Positions 37,678 to 50,378 of a stretch of DNA of 64,000 bases are shown one piece after another (the first letter of the stretch is position 1; each line of letters begins with the position of its first letter). The notes beneath the pieces are model-generated. The model saw only the letters and a list, made by a program, of their open reading frames with translations. It searched no databases and was not told where the DNA came from. A program made the position numbers and the translations under genes. Source of the stretch: Bradyrhizobium sp. (GTDB lineage: Bacteria; Pseudomonadota; Alphaproteobacteria; Rhizobiales; Xanthobacteraceae); the NCBI RefSeq assembly GCF_004799405.1, contig NZ_SSMW01000089.1, forward strand, positions 1 to 64,000. Direction: 5' to 3'.

Positions 37678-38520
37678 CTATTTCGCCTCGCCCGTCCGTG
37701 CTTTGCGCGCGTCGGTTGCTTCCCACACCATCCGCTTGCCACGCTCGCGCCCCAACAACTCGATCGGGTCGTGATTGTCGATGTGCCCGAACTGTCCCTT
37801 GTAGACGCTGTAACCGCAGAGTTCCTGCAGCCGGCGCGGAAATCGCCGCGCGGTTTGTTGGGGAATGCCGAGTTGCAGATTCTCCTGCTGCCGCATCCAG
37901 CCCCAGCAATAGGCGCAGGAAAACGCAAAGCGCCTGTCGTCCGTGTTGTTGGCGCCGCCACCGTGCCACAGCGCGCTGTCGAACAACATCACGCTGCCCG
38001 CTGGCATGGTCGCGGTCACGGCATCGTAGTGCTTGCCGTATTGCGGCGCTGAATCGTACTTGTGACTGCCCGGCACGATCCGCGTCGCGCCGTTGTCATG
38101 GGTGAAGTCCGACAGCGCCCAGATCGCATTGACGGTGATCGGGATGTGCGGGCGCGGCAGCGGGATCAACTGGGTGTCCTCGTGGATCGGCTGCGCCTCC
38201 TGGCCCGGCCCGAGCACCAGCGAGCAGAACGACGACAGCAGGCATTCTCGGTCCAGCACCCGCTCCACGACGGGCAGAACATTTTCGTGCAGCGGCACTT
38301 GCCAGAACAAATCGTCATAAGTCAGAAGATTGTTGATACGGACGGTCTTGAAGCCCTCGAACGAGGTCCTGGCGGGGCCGATAGCATGCTCGCGCTCGGT
38401 GCGCTCCAGCGCGCGCCTCAGTCCCTCGACCAGATCCGGATCGACGGCGCGTTCGATCACGGTGTAGCCGTCGTCGCGGATTTTGCCGGCATGCAATTGA
38501 ATATCGGCGTCCGTCAGCAT
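37678..38520 (-). CDS. Phytanoyl-CoA dioxygenase (PhyH) family protein
   Basis: 280 aa non-haem Fe(II)/2-oxoglutarate oxygenase fold. Metal ligands: HED in QPIHEDTQLIPLP (His-x-Asp) and a distal His in DSALWHGGGANNTDDRR, with the following Arg for 2-oxoglutarate. The family hydroxylates lipids or small molecules; the substrate is unknown here. ATG 38520 follows GGGAGAGG. Convergent with trmB 10 bp away. Confidence 0.87.
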   Translation of the reverse strand: MLTDADIQLHAGKIRDDGYTVIERAVDPDLVEGLRRALERTEREHAIGPARTSFEGFKTVRINNLLTYDDLFWQVPLHENVLPVVERVLDRECLLSSFCSLVLGPGQEAQPIHEDTQLIPLPRPHIPITVNAIWALSDFTHDNGATRIVPGSHKYDSAPQYGKHYDAVTATMPAGSVMLFDSALWHGGGANNTDDRRFAFSCAYCWGWMRQQENLQLGIPQQTARRFPRRLQELCGYSVYKGQFGHIDNHDPIELLGRERGKRMVWEATDARKARTGEAK

Positions 38521-38592
38521 TTTCCTCTCCCGGCAGCGCGGTGCCGCCTCAAGCATGAGCATAGCGCGCGCAGCCGCGCATTGGGAGTAGGC

Positions 38593-39675
38593 CTACGCCG
38601 ATTGTCTGGTCTGCCAGAAACCCACCACCCGCTCGGCGGTGGAAGGCATCAGGCGCGCGAAGTTGACGCGGGCGTTCTCGATATCGGTCGGAGACGGCAC
38701 CCGGCTTGGCCCCAACCGAAGCAGGATCAACGCGCGCACGGTCGCCCATTCCAGGCCGATCGCCTTGCCGACGATCAGGATCGGATCCTGGCGGTCGCCC
38801 GCAATCAGGCGGTCGAGGGTGGCGATTTTCACCCGCGACATGGCCGAAAGGGCGGCAACCGATTCCTCGTATTTGTGAGACTTGGCAAAGTCGAGCAGCG
38901 CGCCTTCATTCAATGCCCCGGCGCGATGCAGCGCGAGTATCGCACGCTGCGCCGGCGCGAAGTCGCGGCGGGTCTCTACCCGTTCGGGCACGCCGGAAAT
39001 ATCGCTCATGGCCTGCTTGATTGCGGTCTGTCGTTCCGGCTTGACCACCTCGAACAGGCGGCGGCGGACGATATCGATCGACCCCGCCAGCAGGTTCTTC
39101 AATTGCGGCGCCGAGAGATCGTCGCGCTGGCCGACGGTGAGCGTCAGCACGCCATCGAGGCCGGCGCGCTTGATCAGCGCCGAATATCCGGCCTGGGAGA
39201 AAAGCGCGCCCGCATTGCCGGCGGCGCGCCTGAGCGTATCGCGGTCGCCACGGCGCACGATGACGTCGGTAACATCGGGCGAAAGGCTGGATCGTTCCGA
39301 CATCGCCAGCAAGTGGCCCTGACCCTTCATGCGTGCAATTTCGACCAGGGACTTGTCATCGATGACAGGCGACCGGCGCAGCAAGGGACCGGCGATCAGT
39401 ATCTCGTCTTCCCGCGCCAGTTGCCCGACCAGCTTCTTTGGCGCGTTGGCGAGGATCGACAGCCGTTCGGCCAGTTCGGCGCGTGCGGCCAGTTCGGCAT
39501 GCGGGACGAGATCGATCAGAAAGCCGTCAAACATCTCGACATGATTGGGCCGAAAATGCGCAGCGCCTTGCAGGAATAATTCGGAGATCCGCCGCGCAGC
39601 CTCGGCACGGCGCTTGGGATCGCCGTGTTTAACGATCTCATCGAGGCCGGGGACCAGTGACGTGGCGACTGTCAT
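38593..39675 (-). CDS. DUF2336 domain-containing protein
   Basis: 360 aa, almost entirely helical and HEAT-like (for example EIVKHGDPKRRAEAARRISELF, DRDTLRRAAGNAGALFSQAGYSALI). The pattern matches the DUF2336 family of alphaproteobacteria, whose function is unknown. No signal peptide or membrane segment. ATG 39675 is chosen; a GTG three codons upstream is possible. It is divergent from the rimP operon, sharing a 360-bp region. Confidence 0.8.
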   Translation of the reverse strand: MTVATSLVPGLDEIVKHGDPKRRAEAARRISELFLQGAAHFRPNHVEMFDGFLIDLVPHAELAARAELAERLSILANAPKKLVGQLAREDEILIAGPLLRRSPVIDDKSLVEIARMKGQGHLLAMSERSSLSPDVTDVIVRRGDRDTLRRAAGNAGALFSQAGYSALIKRAGLDGVLTLTVGQRDDLSAPQLKNLLAGSIDIVRRRLFEVVKPERQTAIKQAMSDISGVPERVETRRDFAPAQRAILALHRAGALNEGALLDFAKSHKYEESVAALSAMSRVKIATLDRLIAGDRQDPILIVGKAIGLEWATVRALILLRLGPSRVPSPTDIENARVNFARLMPSTAERVVGFWQTRQSA

Positions 39676-39803
39676 CAAACGCACTCAAACCCGGCGCATT
39701 GGCGAGTTCCCGGCAATTTAGGTCGCCTTCGTGAAGGAAGGGTTAGGTTTGAAACCGCGCCGGAAAGAACCGCAAAATCGCGGCTTGGCGGCCTCGCAAG
39801 GCC

Positions 39804-39832
39804 TTGCCGGACCGCGCCAAAACCGCTATATC
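39804..39832 (+). promoter_or_regulatory. Sigma-70-type promoter of the rimP-nusA-infB operon
   Basis: TTGCCG (39804-39809) and TATATC (39827-39832) are separated by exactly 17 bases, directly upstream of the terminator-containing leader. Transcription would start near 39838. Both hexamers fit the housekeeping consensus of alphaproteobacteria. Confidence 0.65.
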
Positions 39833-39837
39833 AGCCG

Positions 39838-39903
39838 CAACTTATGGTTCTCATACGATCGCGTATTGAGAGTGGGCCCCTTCCGGACCCGCTCTTTTTT
39901 ATT
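39838..39903 (+). ncRNA. rimP leader (transcription attenuator)
   Basis: Stem 1: CTCA-TACG (39850-39857) pairs with CGTA-t-TGAG (39862-39870). Terminator stem: AGAGTGGGcCC (39869-39879) pairs with GGaCCCGCTCT (39885-39895) and runs into six T. The two stems share bases 39869-39870. Position and form match the rimP leader element described in alphaproteobacteria upstream of rimP-nusA-infB. It should give premature termination whose level is tuned by an unknown factor, presumably a product of the operon. Confidence 0.75.
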
Positions 39904-40034
39904 ACCTGAACGGCCCGGCGCTGATTGCGACGCTGGATTCCGTTCGGGCAGCCCGGCCGGACCGCCTGTTATGGCCCAGCTTCGACCCAAAACTCGTCAG
40001 ACAACTCGAAACTAGACCTATTTTGACACTGGAC

Positions 40035-40802
40035 ATGACCGATCCAACTGCTGGTTCCGTGGACATCGATCTGCTTGCCGAACCGCGCCTGGTTGTCGAG
40101 CCGGGCATGGCGGCGCGAGTGTCGGCAGTTGCCGGCCCGGTGTTGCAGGCGATGGGCTACCGGCTGGTCCGGATCAGGATTTCAGGGGAATTCGGCTGCA
40201 CCGTCCAGATCATGGCGGAACGGCCCGACGGATCGATGCAGATCGACGATTGTGAGGCGATCTCAAGGGCGCTGTCGCCGGTACTCGACGTCGCCGACCC
40301 GATCGACCGCGCCTACCGTCTGGAGATTTCCTCGCCGGGGATCGACCGGCCGCTGGTGCGCCGCTCCGATTTCGAACGCTATGCCGGTCATCTCGTGAAG
40401 ATCGAGATGGCGGTCGCCCATCAGGGCCGCAAGCGATTTCGCGGCACCCTTGGCGGCGTCGAAGGCGACGCGGTGCGGTTACATCGCGATGACACACGCG
40501 CCGGCGAAGATGCCGAGGTCGTATTGGTGATGGAAGACATCGCGGACGCAAGACTGGTTCTGACCGACGAGTTGATCGCCGAATCGATGCGGCGCGGCAA
40601 GCTTGCCGAACGCGAACTCAAGGAGAATCTGGGGCTCAAGCCTGCTCCGCCGCCCTATGCGAAGAAGAGCGACCCGAAAAAGAGCTACGCCCCGAAACCG
40701 AAACTGAAAGCGCACAAGAGCGCACCCAAAAACACCAAGGAACACCGTCTTGCCGCGGAAAGACTGCGGCGAGGCCAAATCGATCACATCGAAGGAGACT
40801 GA
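40035..40802 (+). CDS. rimP: Ribosome maturation factor RimP
   Basis: 255 aa. Needed for 30S subunit maturation. N-terminal domain with [20 protein letters not shown] and [23 protein letters not shown], then [25 protein letters not shown], the strongest RimP signature. The C-terminal third goes beyond the usual RimP length: a Lys/Pro-rich tail with [20 protein letters not shown], probably disordered and RNA-binding. ATG 40035 is preferred to the TTG at 40023. First gene of the operon, 3 bp before nusA. Confidence 0.93.
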   Translation: MTDPTAGSVDIDLLAEPRLVVEPGMAARVSAVAGPVLQAMGYRLVRIRISGEFGCTVQIMAERPDGSMQIDDCEAISRALSPVLDVADPIDRAYRLEISSPGIDRPLVRRSDFERYAGHLVKIEMAVAHQGRKRFRGTLGGVEGDAVRLHRDDTRAGEDAEVVLVMEDIADARLVLTDELIAESMRRGKLAERELKENLGLKPAPPPYAKKSDPKKSYAPKPKLKAHKSAPKNTKEHRLAAERLRRGQIDHIEGD

Positions 40803-40805
40803 GCC

Positions 40806-42419
40806 ATGGCAGCTGTCAGCGCCAATAAACTCGAACTGCTGCAGATCGCGGACGCGGTCGCGCGCGAGAAGTCGATCGACCGCGGCATCGTGATCGCGGC
40901 GATGGAGGACGCCATCGCCAAGGCGGCGCGGGCGCGCTACGGTGCCGAGACCGACGTTCACGCCGAGATCGACGCCAAGAAGGGCGAGTTGCGGCTGTCG
41001 CGGCACATGCTGGTGGTCGACCAGGTGGAGAATTCGGCGAACCAGATCTCGCTGATCGACGCCCAGCGCGCCAATCCGGGCGCGCAGGTCGGCGACACCA
41101 TCGCCGATACCCTGCCGCCGCTGGAATATGGCCGCATCGCCGCGCAATCCGCCAAGCAGGTGATCGTGCAGAAGGTGCGCGAGGCCGAGCGCGACCGGCA
41201 ATATCAGGAATTCAAGGATCGCATCGGCGATATCGTCAACGGCATCGTCAAGCGCGTCGAATATGGCAGCGTCATCGTCGATCTCGGCCGCGGCGAAGCC
41301 ATCGTGCGCCGCGACGAGATGCTGCCGCGCGAGGTATTCCGCAACGGCGATCGCGTTCGCGCCTATATTTTCGACGTGCGGCGCGAAACCAGGGGACCGC
41401 AGATCTTCCTGTCCCGCACCCATCCGCAATTCATGGCCAAGCTGTTCGCGCAGGAAGTGCCGGAAATCTACGACGGTATCGTCGAGATCAAGGCGGTGGC
41501 CCGCGATCCCGGATCGCGCGCGAAAATCGGCGTGATTTCGCGGGATTCCTCGGTCGATCCGGTCGGCGCCTGCGTCGGCATGCGCGGCTCGCGCGTGCAG
41601 GCCGTGGTCAATGAATTGCAGGGCGAAAAGATCGACATCATTCCGTGGTCGCCCGACATCGCGACCTTCGTGGTCAACGCGCTGGCGCCTGCCGAAGTCG
41701 CCAAGGTCGTGATCGACGAAGAGCGCGAGCGGATCGAGGTCGTGGTCCCCGACACCAATAACCAACTGTCGCTGGCGATCGGCCGGCGCGGACAAAACGT
41801 GCGTCTCGCTTCGCAACTGACCGGCTGGGATATCGACATTCTCACCGAGCAGGAAGAATCCGAGCGCCGCCAGGCCGATTTCGAAAACTCCACCCGGGTA
41901 TTCATGGAATCGCTGAACGTCGACGAAGTCGTCGGCCAATTGCTGGCGTCGGAAGGCTTTACCTCGGTGGAGGAACTGGCGCTGGTCGATGTCAAGGAAC
42001 TGGCCGGCATTGAAGGCTTCGACGAGGAGACCGCCAACGAACTGCAGAGCCGGGCGCGCGAATATCTCGAACAACTCGAAAACGAGCTCGAAAACAAACG
42101 TAAGGAACTTGGTGTGGATGACGCTTTGAAGACGGTGCCCGGCGTGACCTCGAAGATGCTGGTGAAGTTCGGCGAGAACGAGATCAAGACCGTCGAGGAT
42201 CTGGCCGGTTGCGCCACTGACGATCTGGTCGGCTGGACCGAGCGCAAGGAAGGCGGCGAGCCGACCAAGCATCCCGGCATCCTCGATCCCAACGAGACCT
42301 CGCGCGACGAGGCGGAGAACATGATCATGCAGGCGCGCGTCATCGCCGGCTGGATCACCGAGGCCGATCTCGTCAAGCAGACCGACGAGGCTGAGGCTTC
42401 CGAAGACCAGCCGGTTTGA
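40806..42419 (+). CDS. nusA: Transcription termination/antitermination protein NusA
   Basis: 537 aa. N-terminal RNA-polymerase-binding domain (1-130), S1 domain about 135-200 ([21 protein letters not shown]), two KH domains about 205-345 ([47 protein letters not shown]), and C-terminal acidic repeats/helix-hairpin-helix ([26 protein letters not shown]). Controls pausing, termination and antitermination, including at rRNA operons. It may feed back on the upstream leader; that is inference. Confidence 0.96.
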   Translation: MAAVSANKLELLQIADAVAREKSIDRGIVIAAMEDAIAKAARARYGAETDVHAEIDAKKGELRLSRHMLVVDQVENSANQISLIDAQRANPGAQVGDTIADTLPPLEYGRIAAQSAKQVIVQKVREAERDRQYQEFKDRIGDIVNGIVKRVEYGSVIVDLGRGEAIVRRDEMLPREVFRNGDRVRAYIFDVRRETRGPQIFLSRTHPQFMAKLFAQEVPEIYDGIVEIKAVARDPGSRAKIGVISRDSSVDPVGACVGMRGSRVQAVVNELQGEKIDIIPWSPDIATFVVNALAPAEVAKVVIDEERERIEVVVPDTNNQLSLAIGRRGQNVRLASQLTGWDIDILTEQEESERRQADFENSTRVFMESLNVDEVVGQLLASEGFTSVEELALVDVKELAGIEGFDEETANELQSRAREYLEQLENELENKRKELGVDDALKTVPGVTSKMLVKFGENEIKTVEDLAGCATDDLVGWTERKEGGEPTKHPGILDPNETSRDEAENMIMQARVIAGWITEADLVKQTDEAEASEDQPV

Positions 42420-42494
42420 TGCGCCGGTTCCGCAAAGGCGGGTACCGGTTTTACGACCGGGACTCGCACCAATGAAAAGGACGATGTTACACGC

Positions 42495-43229
42495 ATGCTC
42501 GCTTTCGCCGACCCCGATCTCGACAACGGACCGCGGACCGACAGGTCCGCGACCGTGCGGATGTGCGCGGTCACGCGGCAGGTGCGGCCGATCGACGAGT
42601 TGATCCGTTTCGTTGTCTCGCCGTCCGGCGAGGTGATTCCGGATTTGAAACGCAAGCTTCCGGGCCGGGGCCTGTGGGTTTCGGCCTCACGGCAGGCGGT
42701 TGCGGAAGCCGCCCGGCGTAACCAGTTCGGCAAGGGCTTCAAGCGCGACGTCCGGGCGACGCCAGCACTGGCGGCGGACACCGAAGCCTTGCTGGTGCGC
42801 AGCGTCATCGACGCGCTCGCGATGGCCGCCAAGGCAGGCCAGGTCATCTCCGGCTTCGGCAAGGTCGAGGACGCGCTGGCGCAGCGGCAGGCCGGCCGGC
42901 ATCAGGGGCGAGTTCAGGCCCTGATCCATGCCTCGGACGGCGCAGCCGACGGAATCCGCAAACTGGACGCCTTCGCCCGGCAAAACACCGGAAATGGCGA
43001 TGATTCCAGCGAATTCCCGGTGGTCACGGCGCTGACTTCGGAACAATTGGATTTGGCACTGGGCCGGTCAAATGTGATACATGCTGCCCTGCTCGCGGGC
43101 CCGGCGAGCAAAACGTTCCTGTCGCGCAGCCAGTTCCTGGTCCGATACCGGATGGCGGATGACGACAAGACAGCCGGCCATGCGACCCAGAATTCGCCGA
43201 TACAGACCGTGCGGACACGCACGACTTAA
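42495..43229 (+). CDS. YlxR (DUF448) RNA-binding protein fused to an L7Ae-like domain
   Basis: 244 aa. The N-terminal YlxR domain (about 20-100) has [20 protein letters not shown] and LPGRGLWV. The C-terminal half (about 105-205) has the ribosomal L7Ae/YlxQ-like pattern: [30 protein letters not shown]. In Firmicutes the two are separate genes, ylxR and ylxQ, in the same nusA-infB position; here they form one protein. It probably binds RNA in ribosome assembly or at RNase P. Last 20 residues are disordered. Confidence 0.88.
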   Translation: MLAFADPDLDNGPRTDRSATVRMCAVTRQVRPIDELIRFVVSPSGEVIPDLKRKLPGRGLWVSASRQAVAEAARRNQFGKGFKRDVRATPALAADTEALLVRSVIDALAMAAKAGQVISGFGKVEDALAQRQAGRHQGRVQALIHASDGAADGIRKLDAFARQNTGNGDDSSEFPVVTALTSEQLDLALGRSNVIHAALLAGPASKTFLSRSQFLVRYRMADDDKTAGHATQNSPIQTVRTRTT

Positions 43230-43248
43230 CCAAGATTAGGACTGCTGA

Positions 43249-45849
43249 ATGGTTGATAAAACGCCTGGCGACAGGAAATTGAGTGTCCCGAACAAGACCT
43301 TGACGCTCAAGCCGCGCGTCGAGACGGGCACCGTGAAGCAAAGCTTCAGCCATGGCCGCACCAAGCAGGTCGTGGTCGAAAAGCGCGGCAAGCGCCGCAT
43401 TGGCGGCGACGCGCCCGTAACGGATGCGTCGCACGCGCCGGAGCCGGTTGTCGCCAAGGCCGCGCCGGCCAAGGCGCCGCTCACCCGCCCTGCCACGCCG
43501 GCGGCTGCGCCACGCAGCAATTCGGGTGTGGTGCTGCGCACCTTGACCGAGGACGAGCGTACCGCGCGCGCCAGCGCGCTGGCCGATGCCAAGGTCCGCG
43601 ACGTCGAAGAGCGTCACCGGCAGGAAGAGGAAGCCAAGCGCCGCAACAGCAAGGAAGGCATCGAGCAGGCCGAGCGGGAAGCCGCCGAAGCCCGCCGCAA
43701 GGCCGAGGAAGACCGTCACCGGCAGGACGAGGAGGCCAAGCGCAAGGCCGAGGCCGAAGCCAAGAAGCGTTTCGGCGAGGCCGAAGCCAAGGCTGCATCG
43801 ACGGCCCGCGCCGCTCTGCCTACCGCGCGAGCGCCCGGCGTCGCCGCCGACCTTTCGGATGAAGATGACGGTCCGCGCCAGGTTCGCCGCGGCCCCGGCG
43901 GCGTGGTTCGCCCCGCGACCGCGCCAAAGGCGACCGCCAAGCCCGCGCCGGCGAAGCAGCGCGGACGCCTGACGCTGGTCACCGCGCTCAACGCCGATGA
44001 CGTGCGTGAGCGCTCGATCGCGTCGTTCCGCCGCCGCACCCAACGCCTGAAGGGGCATCAGTCGAACGAGCCAAAGGAAAAGCTCGTCCGCGAAGTGATC
44101 ATCCCCGAAGCTATCAATATCCAGGAGCTCGCCAACCGCATGTCCGAGCGCGCGGTCGACGTCATCCGGCTGTTGATGAAGCAGGGCGCGATGCACAAGA
44201 TCACCGACGTGATCGACGCGGACACCGCGCAACTGATCGCCGAGGAAATGGGCCACACCGTCAAGCGCGTCGCGGCGGCCGACGTCGAGGAAGGCCTGTT
44301 CGACATCGTCGACGACTCGACCGATACCGAACCGCGCTCGCCGGTCGTGACCGTGATGGGCCACGTCGATCACGGCAAGACTTCGCTGCTCGACGCGCTG
44401 CGCCACGCCAATGTGGTGTCGGGCGAAGCCGGCGGCATCACCCAGCATATCGGCGCCTATCAGGTGACCTCGCCGGAAAGCGGCAAGAAAATCACCTTCA
44501 TCGACACCCCCGGCCACGCCGCGTTCACCGCGATGCGGGCACGCGGCGCCAAGGTAACCGACATCGTGATCCTGGTGGTCGCGGCCGACGACGGCGTGAT
44601 GCCGCAGACCGTCGAGGCGATCCATCACGCCAAGGCGGCCAAGGTTCCGATGATCGTGGCGATCAACAAGATCGACAAGCCCGACGCCAAACCGGAGCGC
44701 GTGCGTACCGAACTGCTGCAGCACGAAGTTCAGGTCGAATCCCTCGGCGGCGACGTTGTCGATGTCGAGGTCTCCGCCAAGAACAAGACCAACCTCGACA
44801 AGCTCCTGGAAATGATCGCGCTGCAGGCCGAATTGCTCGACCTCAAGACCAATGCGTCGCGTCCCGCCGAAGGCACCGTGATCGAAGCCAAGCTCGATCG
44901 CGGCCGCGGCCCGGTCGCCACCGTGCTGGTACAGCGCGGAACGCTGAAGGTCGGCGATATCGTGGTGGCCGGCGCCGAAATGGGCCGGGTCCGCGCGCTG
45001 ATTTCGGACCAGGGCGAAGCGATCGATGAGGCCGGACCTTCGGTGCCGGTCGAGGTGCTCGGCTTCAACGGGCCGCCGGAAGCCGGCGATCGTCTCGCCG
45101 TCGTGGAAAACGAAGCCCGCGCCCGCCAGGTGACGAGCTACCGCGCCCACCAGAAGCGCGAGAATGCCGCAGCCAACATTTCCGGCATGCGCGGATCGCT
45201 TGAGCAGATGATGTCGCAGCTCAAGACCACGGGCCGCAAGGATTTCCCGCTGATCATCAAGGCCGACGTGCAGGGCTCGCTCGAAGCGATCCTCGGATCG
45301 CTCGACAAGCTCGGCACCGACGAAGTCACCGCGCGCATCCTGCATGCCGGTGTCGGCGGCATCTCGGAATCCGACGTGACGCTGGCGGAAGGTTTCAACG
45401 CCGCCATCATCGGCTTCAACGTTCGCGCCCACAAGGAAGCCGCGGCCGCGGCCAAGCGCAATGGCATCGAAATCCGCTACTACAACATCATCTACGACCT
45501 CGTGGACGACGTGAAGAAGGCGATGTCCGGCCTGCTGGCCCCGACGCTGCGCGAGACCATGCTGGGCAATGCCCTGATCCTGGAAATCTTCAACATTTCC
45601 AAGGTCGGCAAGGTGGCAGGCTGCCGGGTAACGGATGGGACGGTGGAACGCGGCGCCAACGTCCGCCTAATTCGCGACAATGTCGTCGTGCATGAAGGCA
45701 AGCTGTCGACACTGAAGCGCTTCAAGGACGAAGTGAAGGAAGTGGCTTCGGGCCAGGAATGCGGCATGGCGTTCGAGAGTTACGGCGACATGCGGGCCGG
45801 CGATGTCATCGAGTGTTATCGCGTGGAGACCATCCAGCGCTCTCTGTAA
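43249..45849 (+). CDS. infB: Translation initiation factor IF-2
   Basis: 866 aa GTPase that places initiator fMet-tRNA on the 30S subunit. Residues 1-250 include a basic N-terminus and a charged coiled-coil stretch ([16 protein letters not shown] and [20 protein letters not shown]). The G-domain starts near 365 with [14 protein letters not shown] (about 371-384), [12 protein letters not shown] and NKIDKPDA. Domains II, III and the fMet-tRNA-binding C-domain follow. Sits between ylxR and rbfA; the gap to rbfA contains a repeat. Confidence 0.96.
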   Translation: MVDKTPGDRKLSVPNKTLTLKPRVETGTVKQSFSHGRTKQVVVEKRGKRRIGGDAPVTDASHAPEPVVAKAAPAKAPLTRPATPAAAPRSNSGVVLRTLTEDERTARASALADAKVRDVEERHRQEEEAKRRNSKEGIEQAEREAAEARRKAEEDRHRQDEEAKRKAEAEAKKRFGEAEAKAASTARAALPTARAPGVAADLSDEDDGPRQVRRGPGGVVRPATAPKATAKPAPAKQRGRLTLVTALNADDVRERSIASFRRRTQRLKGHQSNEPKEKLVREVIIPEAINIQELANRMSERAVDVIRLLMKQGAMHKITDVIDADTAQLIAEEMGHTVKRVAAADVEEGLFDIVDDSTDTEPRSPVVTVMGHVDHGKTSLLDALRHANVVSGEAGGITQHIGAYQVTSPESGKKITFIDTPGHAAFTAMRARGAKVTDIVILVVAADDGVMPQTVEAIHHAKAAKVPMIVAINKIDKPDAKPERVRTELLQHEVQVESLGGDVVDVEVSAKNKTNLDKLLEMIALQAELLDLKTNASRPAEGTVIEAKLDRGRGPVATVLVQRGTLKVGDIVVAGAEMGRVRALISDQGEAIDEAGPSVPVEVLGFNGPPEAGDRLAVVENEARARQVTSYRAHQKRENAAANISGMRGSLEQMMSQLKTTGRKDFPLIIKADVQGSLEAILGSLDKLGTDEVTARILHAGVGGISESDVTLAEGFNAAIIGFNVRAHKEAAAAAKRNGIEIRYYNIIYDLVDDVKKAMSGLLAPTLRETMLGNALILEIFNISKVGKVAGCRVTDGTVERGANVRLIRDNVVVHEGKLSTLKRFKDEVKEVASGQECGMAFESYGDMRAGDVIECYRVETIQRSL

Positions 45850-45877
45850 GTCCAAATCTTGCAGCGAGCTCTTTTTC

Positions 45878-45996
45878 GTCATTGCCGGGGCAAAAGTGCG
45901 AAGCACGTCTTCGCACTAGGTGGCCCGGCAATCCAGCCGCCAGAAGGCGGACTCTTGAAATGAAAAGATGGATGCCCTGGTCACGCCCGGGCATGA
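45878..45996. repeat. Palindromic repeat between infB and rbfA
   Basis: The outer ends GTCATTGCC and GGgCATGAC are complementary. Inside, TTGCCGGG pairs with CCCGGCAA and encloses the hairpin AGTGCGAAG/CTTCGCACT (45895-45917). It looks like the GTCATTGCCGGG...CGGGCATGAC family common between Bradyrhizobium genes. It ends 13 bp before rbfA. Confidence 0.7.
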
Positions 45997-46009
45997 CAAG
46001 GTGAATTGA

Positions 46010-46420
46010 ATGCCCCATCACAAAAAGACTTCCGCCCCCGGCGGCTCGCAGCGTCAGTTGCGGGTCGGCGAGATCGTGCGCCATGCGATCGCGGATATTC
46101 TTTCGCAAGGTAGCGTGCATGACCCGGATCTCGAAGGCCACATCATCACCGTGCCCGAAGTGCGAATGTCCCCGGACCTCAAGCTCGCGACCGTCTATGT
46201 GATGCCGCTCGGCGGCCGCGATACCGACAAGGTGATCGCGGCACTGGAGCGCAACAAGAAGTTCCTGCGCGGCGAGACCGCGCGGCGCGTTAACTTAAAA
46301 TTTGCGCCTGATATTCGCTTCCGGATCGACGAGCGATTCGATGAAGCGGAACGAATAGAGAAATTATTGCGAACACCCGCGGTGCAAAGAGACCTCGCAC
46401 CCAATTCGGACAAATCCTGA
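46010..46420 (+). CDS. rbfA: 30S ribosome-binding factor RbfA
   Basis: 136 aa KH-type protein that binds the 5' part of 16S rRNA during 30S assembly and cold adaptation. [37 protein letters not shown] and [23 protein letters not shown] are family signatures. Its TGA overlaps the ATG of truB by one base. Confidence 0.94.
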   Translation: MPHHKKTSAPGGSQRQLRVGEIVRHAIADILSQGSVHDPDLEGHIITVPEVRMSPDLKLATVYVMPLGGRDTDKVIAALERNKKFLRGETARRVNLKFAPDIRFRIDERFDEAERIEKLLRTPAVQRDLAPNSDKS

Positions 46421-47535
46421 TGATCGTGACTACCGCAAACGGCGCGATCGAGCCGCAAAATGCCGAATCGCCGGACGCCGAAAAAAATAATTTTCCGCAG
46501 CCGCGCGATCTCGGCACCGACAATGACCCGCGGGATCAGGCCCCTCGCGGCGGCAAGCAGCCGCGCCAGAACAACCAGCCACGGCGCGACAAGCGCGACG
46601 TCCATGGCTGGGTGGTGCTCGACAAGCCGATCGGCATGACCTCGACCCACGCGGTCGCGATCGTGAAGCGGCTGTTCCAGGCCAAGCGCGCCGGCCACGC
46701 CGGAACGCTCGATCCGCTCGCATCGGGGGGCTTGCCGATCGCGATGGGCGAAGCCACCAAAACCGTTCCGTTCGTGATGGACGGCCGCAAGCGCTACCGC
46801 TTCACGGTGTGCTGGGGCGAGGAACGCGACACCGACGATACCGAGGGCCGCGTCGTCAAAACCAGCGAATTGAGGCCCGCCGCCGAGGCGATTCGGGACC
46901 TGCTGCCGCAGTTTACCGGCTTGATCGAACAGACCCCGCCGCAATATTCCGCCATCAAGGTCCAGGGCGAGCGCGCCTATGACCTGGCGCGGGATGGCGA
47001 GGTCGTCGAACTGAAGCCAAGGCCGGTCGAGATTCATCAATTAACCCTTGTAGAACAATCAGATAGCAGCCATTCGGTGTTCGAGGCCGAGTGCGGCAAG
47101 GGCACCTATGTGCGGGCACTAGCCCGCGATATCGGCCGAATCCTCGGCTGTTACGGCCATATCTGCGCGTTGCGGCGGACCCTGGTCGGTCCCTTCACGG
47201 AAGCGGACATGATTCCGCTGGAACAGTTGGAGGCTTTGTGCGATAGAGCCGCGTCTGGCGAGGGCAGCCTCGCCGACGCGCTTTTGCCCGTTGAGACCGC
47301 ACTGGACGACATCCCGGCGCTGGCCGTCACACGGGCTGATGCGGCAAGGCTCCACAGGGGCCAGGCCGTTTTGTTGCGCGGACGGGATGCGCCCAATAGT
47401 AGCGGCACAGTCTATGTCACGGTGGCAGGTCGGCTTCTGGCCCTCGCCGAAATTGGCAATGGCGAACTCATCCCCAAGCGCGTGTTCAACCTGACCGGAC
47501 TGACTGCCAGTTCCGGTCGCAACGAAAGTGTTTGA
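46420..47535 (+). CDS. truB: tRNA pseudouridine(55) synthase TruB
   Basis: 371 aa. Makes pseudouridine 55 in the T-loop. The catalytic Asp98 is in [36 protein letters not shown] begins the conserved domain near residue 62. The first 60 residues are a charged, Gln/Asn/Arg-rich extension not typical of E. coli TruB. A start inside that stretch is possible, but the ATG overlapping the rbfA stop favours translation from 46420. Confidence 0.93.
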   Translation: MIVTTANGAIEPQNAESPDAEKNNFPQPRDLGTDNDPRDQAPRGGKQPRQNNQPRRDKRDVHGWVVLDKPIGMTSTHAVAIVKRLFQAKRAGHAGTLDPLASGGLPIAMGEATKTVPFVMDGRKRYRFTVCWGEERDTDDTEGRVVKTSELRPAAEAIRDLLPQFTGLIEQTPPQYSAIKVQGERAYDLARDGEVVELKPRPVEIHQLTLVEQSDSSHSVFEAECGKGTYVRALARDIGRILGCYGHICALRRTLVGPFTEADMIPLEQLEALCDRAASGEGSLADALLPVETALDDIPALAVTRADAARLHRGQAVLLRGRDAPNSSGTVYVTVAGRLLALAEIGNGELIPKRVFNLTGLTASSGRNESV

Positions 47536-47537
47536 CG

Positions 47538-47807
47538 ATGTCGATTACCGCAGAGCGCAAAGCGGAAGTCATCAAGACGAATGCCAACAAGGCCGGCGAT
47601 ACCGGCTCGCCCGAGGTTCAGGTCGCGATCCTGTCGGAACGCATCAACAACCTCACCGACCATTTCAAATCCCACGTGAAGGACAATCATTCACGCCGCG
47701 GGCTTTTGAAAATGGTCGCAACGCGCCGTTCGCTGCTTGATTATATCAAGCGGAAGGACGAGGCGCGCTACAAGGCTTTGCTTGAAAAGCATAACATTCG
47801 CCGTTGA
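47538..47807 (+). CDS. rpsO: 30S ribosomal protein S15
   Basis: 89 aa, exact family length. [12 protein letters not shown], then [25 protein letters not shown] and the rRNA-contact loop [24 protein letters not shown]. Binds the central domain of 16S rRNA. ATG 47538 is used; a TTG at 47532 overlaps the truB stop but lies outside the family. Confidence 0.96.
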   Translation: MSITAERKAEVIKTNANKAGDTGSPEVQVAILSERINNLTDHFKSHVKDNHSRRGLLKMVATRRSLLDYIKRKDEARYKALLEKHNIRR

Positions 47808-47816
47808 GTACAGTTT

Positions 47817-47840
47817 ACGCGCGCCTTTCGCGCGCGTTTT
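47817..47840 (+). terminator. Hairpin terminator after rpsO
   Basis: ACGCGCG (47817-47823) pairs with CGCGCGT (47831-47837) and the hairpin is followed by TTTT, nine bases after the rpsO stop. It would separate rpsO from pnp partly, as known for rpsO-pnp operons. The remaining 240 bp to pnp show no gene. Confidence 0.65.
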
Positions 47841-48082
47841 CGCACCTGCCGGTTGGTATTCCATCAACGGCTGTGCGGCGTGTCCAGCAGCAATCCGGCA
47901 GCTGGGCGTAACGGGTAAGATGCCCGTACCATCGGAAGGATGGACGCCATTCGAAACATGAAGACCATGGCAGGATCGCCGGATGCTGATCGCGACAATG
48001 CGCTCAGCGTCCCGCAATCTTGCGCATGGTTTTTGCGTTTCAAGCGTCCTTTGCTTTCGTGAAACCATGAAAGAAGATCGCA

Positions 48083-50236
<2,154 letters not shown>

Positions 50237-50253
50237 GCATCGCAAGCAACCGA

Positions 50254-50292
50254 TAACAACAGGGGCGGCCGAAAGGCCGCCCTTCTTGTTGG
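50254..50292 (+). terminator. Rho-independent terminator after pnp
   Basis: GGGCGGCC (50263-50270), loop GAAA, GGCCGCCC (50275-50282), then TTCTTGTT. AACAACA upstream extends the pairing with TTGTT. This ends the rimP-pnp operon. Confidence 0.85.
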
Positions 50293-50338
50293 TTCCATTT
50301 TGCAAGCTTTCAACCCGTCCCTCGCGGCGACCGACCTA

Positions 50339-50375
50339 CGTCCCCTCCCCGCAAGCGGGAGAGGGAGGGGGACGA
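50339..50375. repeat. GC-rich hairpin repeat between pnp and oxyR
   Basis: TCCCCTCCCC...GCAAGC...GGGAGAGGGAGGGGGA. It belongs to the same CTCCCC/GGGGAG type seen at 17667, 19670 and 26685, and lies between the convergent pnp and oxyR genes. Confidence 0.5.
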
Positions 50376-50378
50376 GGA

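Noticed and set aside
43024..45432. About 800-codon open frame antisense to infB
   Set aside because: The plus strand encodes IF-2 with all GTPase motifs. The antisense frame results from codon bias.
47737..48082. Short frames between rpsO and pnp
   Set aside because: They overlap rpsO or the pnp leader and lack starts with ribosome sites.
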